Source: JANQSS01 sp965249735
GTDB lineage: Bacteria; Bacteroidota; Bacteroidia; Chitinophagales; Saprospiraceae
Direction of reading: 5' to 3'
DNA length: 64,000 bases
Assembly: GCA_965249735.1 (NCBI GenBank)
Contig: CBDFMS010000026.1
Coordinates: 814,341 to 878,340, forward strand
Made by a program: the position numbers and the translations under genes. This document shows, piece after piece, positions 62,319 through 64,000 of the stretch; the stretch's first letter is position 1, and every line of letters starts with the position of its first letter. A model generated the notes under the pieces. That model worked only from the letters and a program-made list of their open reading frames with translations, had not been told where the DNA came from and searched no databases.

Positions 62319-64000
62319 ATGAAACGACTCCTCCGCATTCTGATACTTGGCATTCTCCTTGCGTTTTACGGGTATCGCTGCTCATTCGCAAGACGTCTCC
62401 AATGTAAAAGTCACCGGGCATCTTATGGATAGCATCACACAAGAGCCTTTGATTAGCGCCACCGTCGTGCTGATGCAGCCAACAGATTCAATCATGGCTT
62501 CTTTCAGTATTACGAATTCAAATGGTTTATATGCACTTCGACGCGTGAAAACCGGGCATTTATGAATTTCAAGTTTCCTATGTCGGCTACGAGAACATAT
62601 CACGCAGAATTGAAAGTTTCTGCAGGTTCTTCAACCATGGATATGGGAAATATCATGGTATCACCCACAACTGAATTTTTGGATCAGGCCCTGATTCTCG
62701 AAGAACGTGTTCCGGTGCGAGTAAATAAAGATACAATCATCTACAACGCTTCTGCCTTTGTCACACAACCGAATGATGTGGTCGAAGATCTATTGAAGAA
62801 AATGCCAGGTATTGAAGTAGAAAGTGATGGAACGATTTTAGCCGAAGGGGAAGAAGTGGAACAAGTCCTCGTAGATGGAAAAGACTTTTTTTGGGAACGA
62901 CCCGAAGGTTGCAAACGAAAAACCTGCCTGCCCGGGCCATAAAAGAAGTCCAGGTTTTTGACAAAAAATCGGACATGGCCAAATTCTCGGGAATTGATGA
63001 CGGGATTCGATCCAAAACAATTAATCTAAAACTCAAAGAAGATTATAAAAAGGGAGTCTTTGGAAATGTTGCCGCCGGTTATGGCACCGAAGATCGCTAT
63101 AATGGAAAATTCAATATTAACACTTTCGATAAAAAGAACAAGCTGTCTGCCCTGGGCCAGATCAATAATATTAATGAACAGGGATTTTCTCGTGAACGAA
63201 TACATCAACTTCATGGGTGGCATGTCAAATTTAATGCGAAGTGGTGCAATCCGCATCAATTCCGGAAGTTCGGCTGTACCCATATCCAATGGCCTTAGTG
63301 ATGGGGATACGAAAACAAATGGCATAGGATTAAATTTTAACCGTGACTTCACAAAAAAGACGCGATTAAACGCCACCTATTTTTACAATTCTATCGACAA
63401 CCTCACCAACCAGGAAATAAACCGTAATTATTTTCAGCGGGAAGGCGATTTTTCAACAGACGAAACGGATGTTACTTCTTCAGAAAATCAAAACCACCGT
63501 ATCTCGGCAAAATTTGATCATGAAATTGATTCAACCCAATCCATTAGAGCCACTGCTTCTCTTTCATTTAATGACCTCACCTATTCGACATACTTACAAA
63601 ATAAAACATTATCAGCTGACAATATTTTACAAAACGAAAGCATGATCGATAATTCGGCGGAGGGCAACGAGCCAGAATATCAATACGCGATTAACCTATC
63701 GTAAAAAATTTCCTAAAAAAGGAAGGTCAATTGTTGGCGAATTCACGTTTTCAAATGCACCAACAGAGCAAGATGCAGAACTTAGATCGCTGAATACATT
63801 TTATGACGATTTTAATGTGAATGTTGATAGTATATTCCAGGATCAATTAGAGGACAAAGAGGAACAGGAACTGGGGTTTTCTTCGACATGGACAGAGCCT
63901 CTCGGTGGTCGAAAGTATTTGGGACTTACCTATTCATATAACATCAATAATAATGATACCAAAAAGATGTATACGATTTGGATACGGAGCTTGATCCCAC
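62319..64000 (+). CDS. TonB-dependent-receptor-like outer membrane barrel protein (frameshifted, cut by window end)
   Basis: Starts at the ATG at 62319. After restoring indels at about 62370, 62555, 62895, 63195, 63695 and 63963 it reads as follows. A signal peptide is followed by a carboxypeptidase-regulatory domain (VTGHLMDSITQEPLISATVVLMQ). A plug-like part follows with DDVVEDLLKKMPGIEVESDG-type text (here NDVVEDLLKKMPGIEVESDG) and ARAIKEVQVFDKKSD. The barrel part has NRDFTKKTRLNATYFYNS and similar strands. It continues beyond the window. It pairs with the GLPGLI gene upstream, a standard Bacteroidota arrangement. Confidence 0.8.

Overview
The window reads as chromosomal DNA from a Bacteroidota bacterium, most likely of the Saprospiria/Cytophagia-Chitinophagia side. 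The evidence is type IX secretion (T9SS) sorting domains of both the A and B kinds, SprB-like repeats, a GLPGLI protein paired with an outer-membrane receptor, a DUF6029/Omp28/TlpA trio, a membrane pyrophosphatase, several TAnnTTTG promoters, and large secreted repeat proteins beside ECF sigma factors. The genus cannot be fixed from the sequence. No rRNA, tRNA, CRISPR array, transposase or prophage was found.

Layout: 1-4.2 kb is a minus-strand housekeeping block (pheT, a coiled-coil protein, zapA, and rny cut by the window edge). 4.4-7.5 kb holds an Omp28 lipoprotein and a DUF6029 barrel facing a thioredoxin-like TlpA protein. 7.6-14.1 kb has an ABC-F ATPase, a Prc/Tsp protease and hppA, separated by clear terminators. 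14.8-17.5 kb is a T9SS type B surface protein. 18-20.4 kb is a DtxR-family repressor with a metal-binding protein and an ABC ATPase but no permease. 20.6-22 kb is a beta-CASP metallo-hydrolase. 22-28.6 kb carries an ECF sigma factor and TPR anti-sigma factor, divergent from a collagen-like fibre protein and an exported TPR-CHAT protease-like protein. 28.6-29.8 kb is rarA. 30-35.6 kb is a second surface-protein/sigma/anti-sigma/lipoprotein group. 35.7-36.8 kb encodes an AT-hook repeat protein. 37-48 kb is mostly metabolic and maintenance genes (folD, prmA, maf, iscX, fdx, a double-AAA ATPase, yjbQ, an aldehyde dehydrogenase, a P-loop protein, an M20 peptidase, a flavin reductase).

48.19-51.2 kb is a non-coding tandem array of twelve 236-311 bp units. 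Each unit carries two G/C-run palindromes in inverted orientation, a REPIN-like design. The array ends only a few bases from the stop codon of a secreted beta-propeller-like gene.

From about 51.4 kb to the end nearly every gene is split by single-base indels (BNR protein, glutathione peroxidase, beta-helix protein, histidine kinase, GLPGLI protein, outer-membrane receptor), whereas the first 48 kb shows no clear frameshift. So many unrelated genes cannot all be decaying at once, so low-quality assembly to the right of the array is the simplest explanation. The split genes are annotated as frameshifted CDS rather than true pseudogenes.

The most interesting candidates are the repeat array; the ECF/anti-sigma/collagen-like/TPR-CHAT group, which could be an envelope-sensing and proteolysis system; an inner-membrane-anchored barrel-like anti-sigma candidate; and the double-AAA ATPase with a duplicated N-terminal domain.
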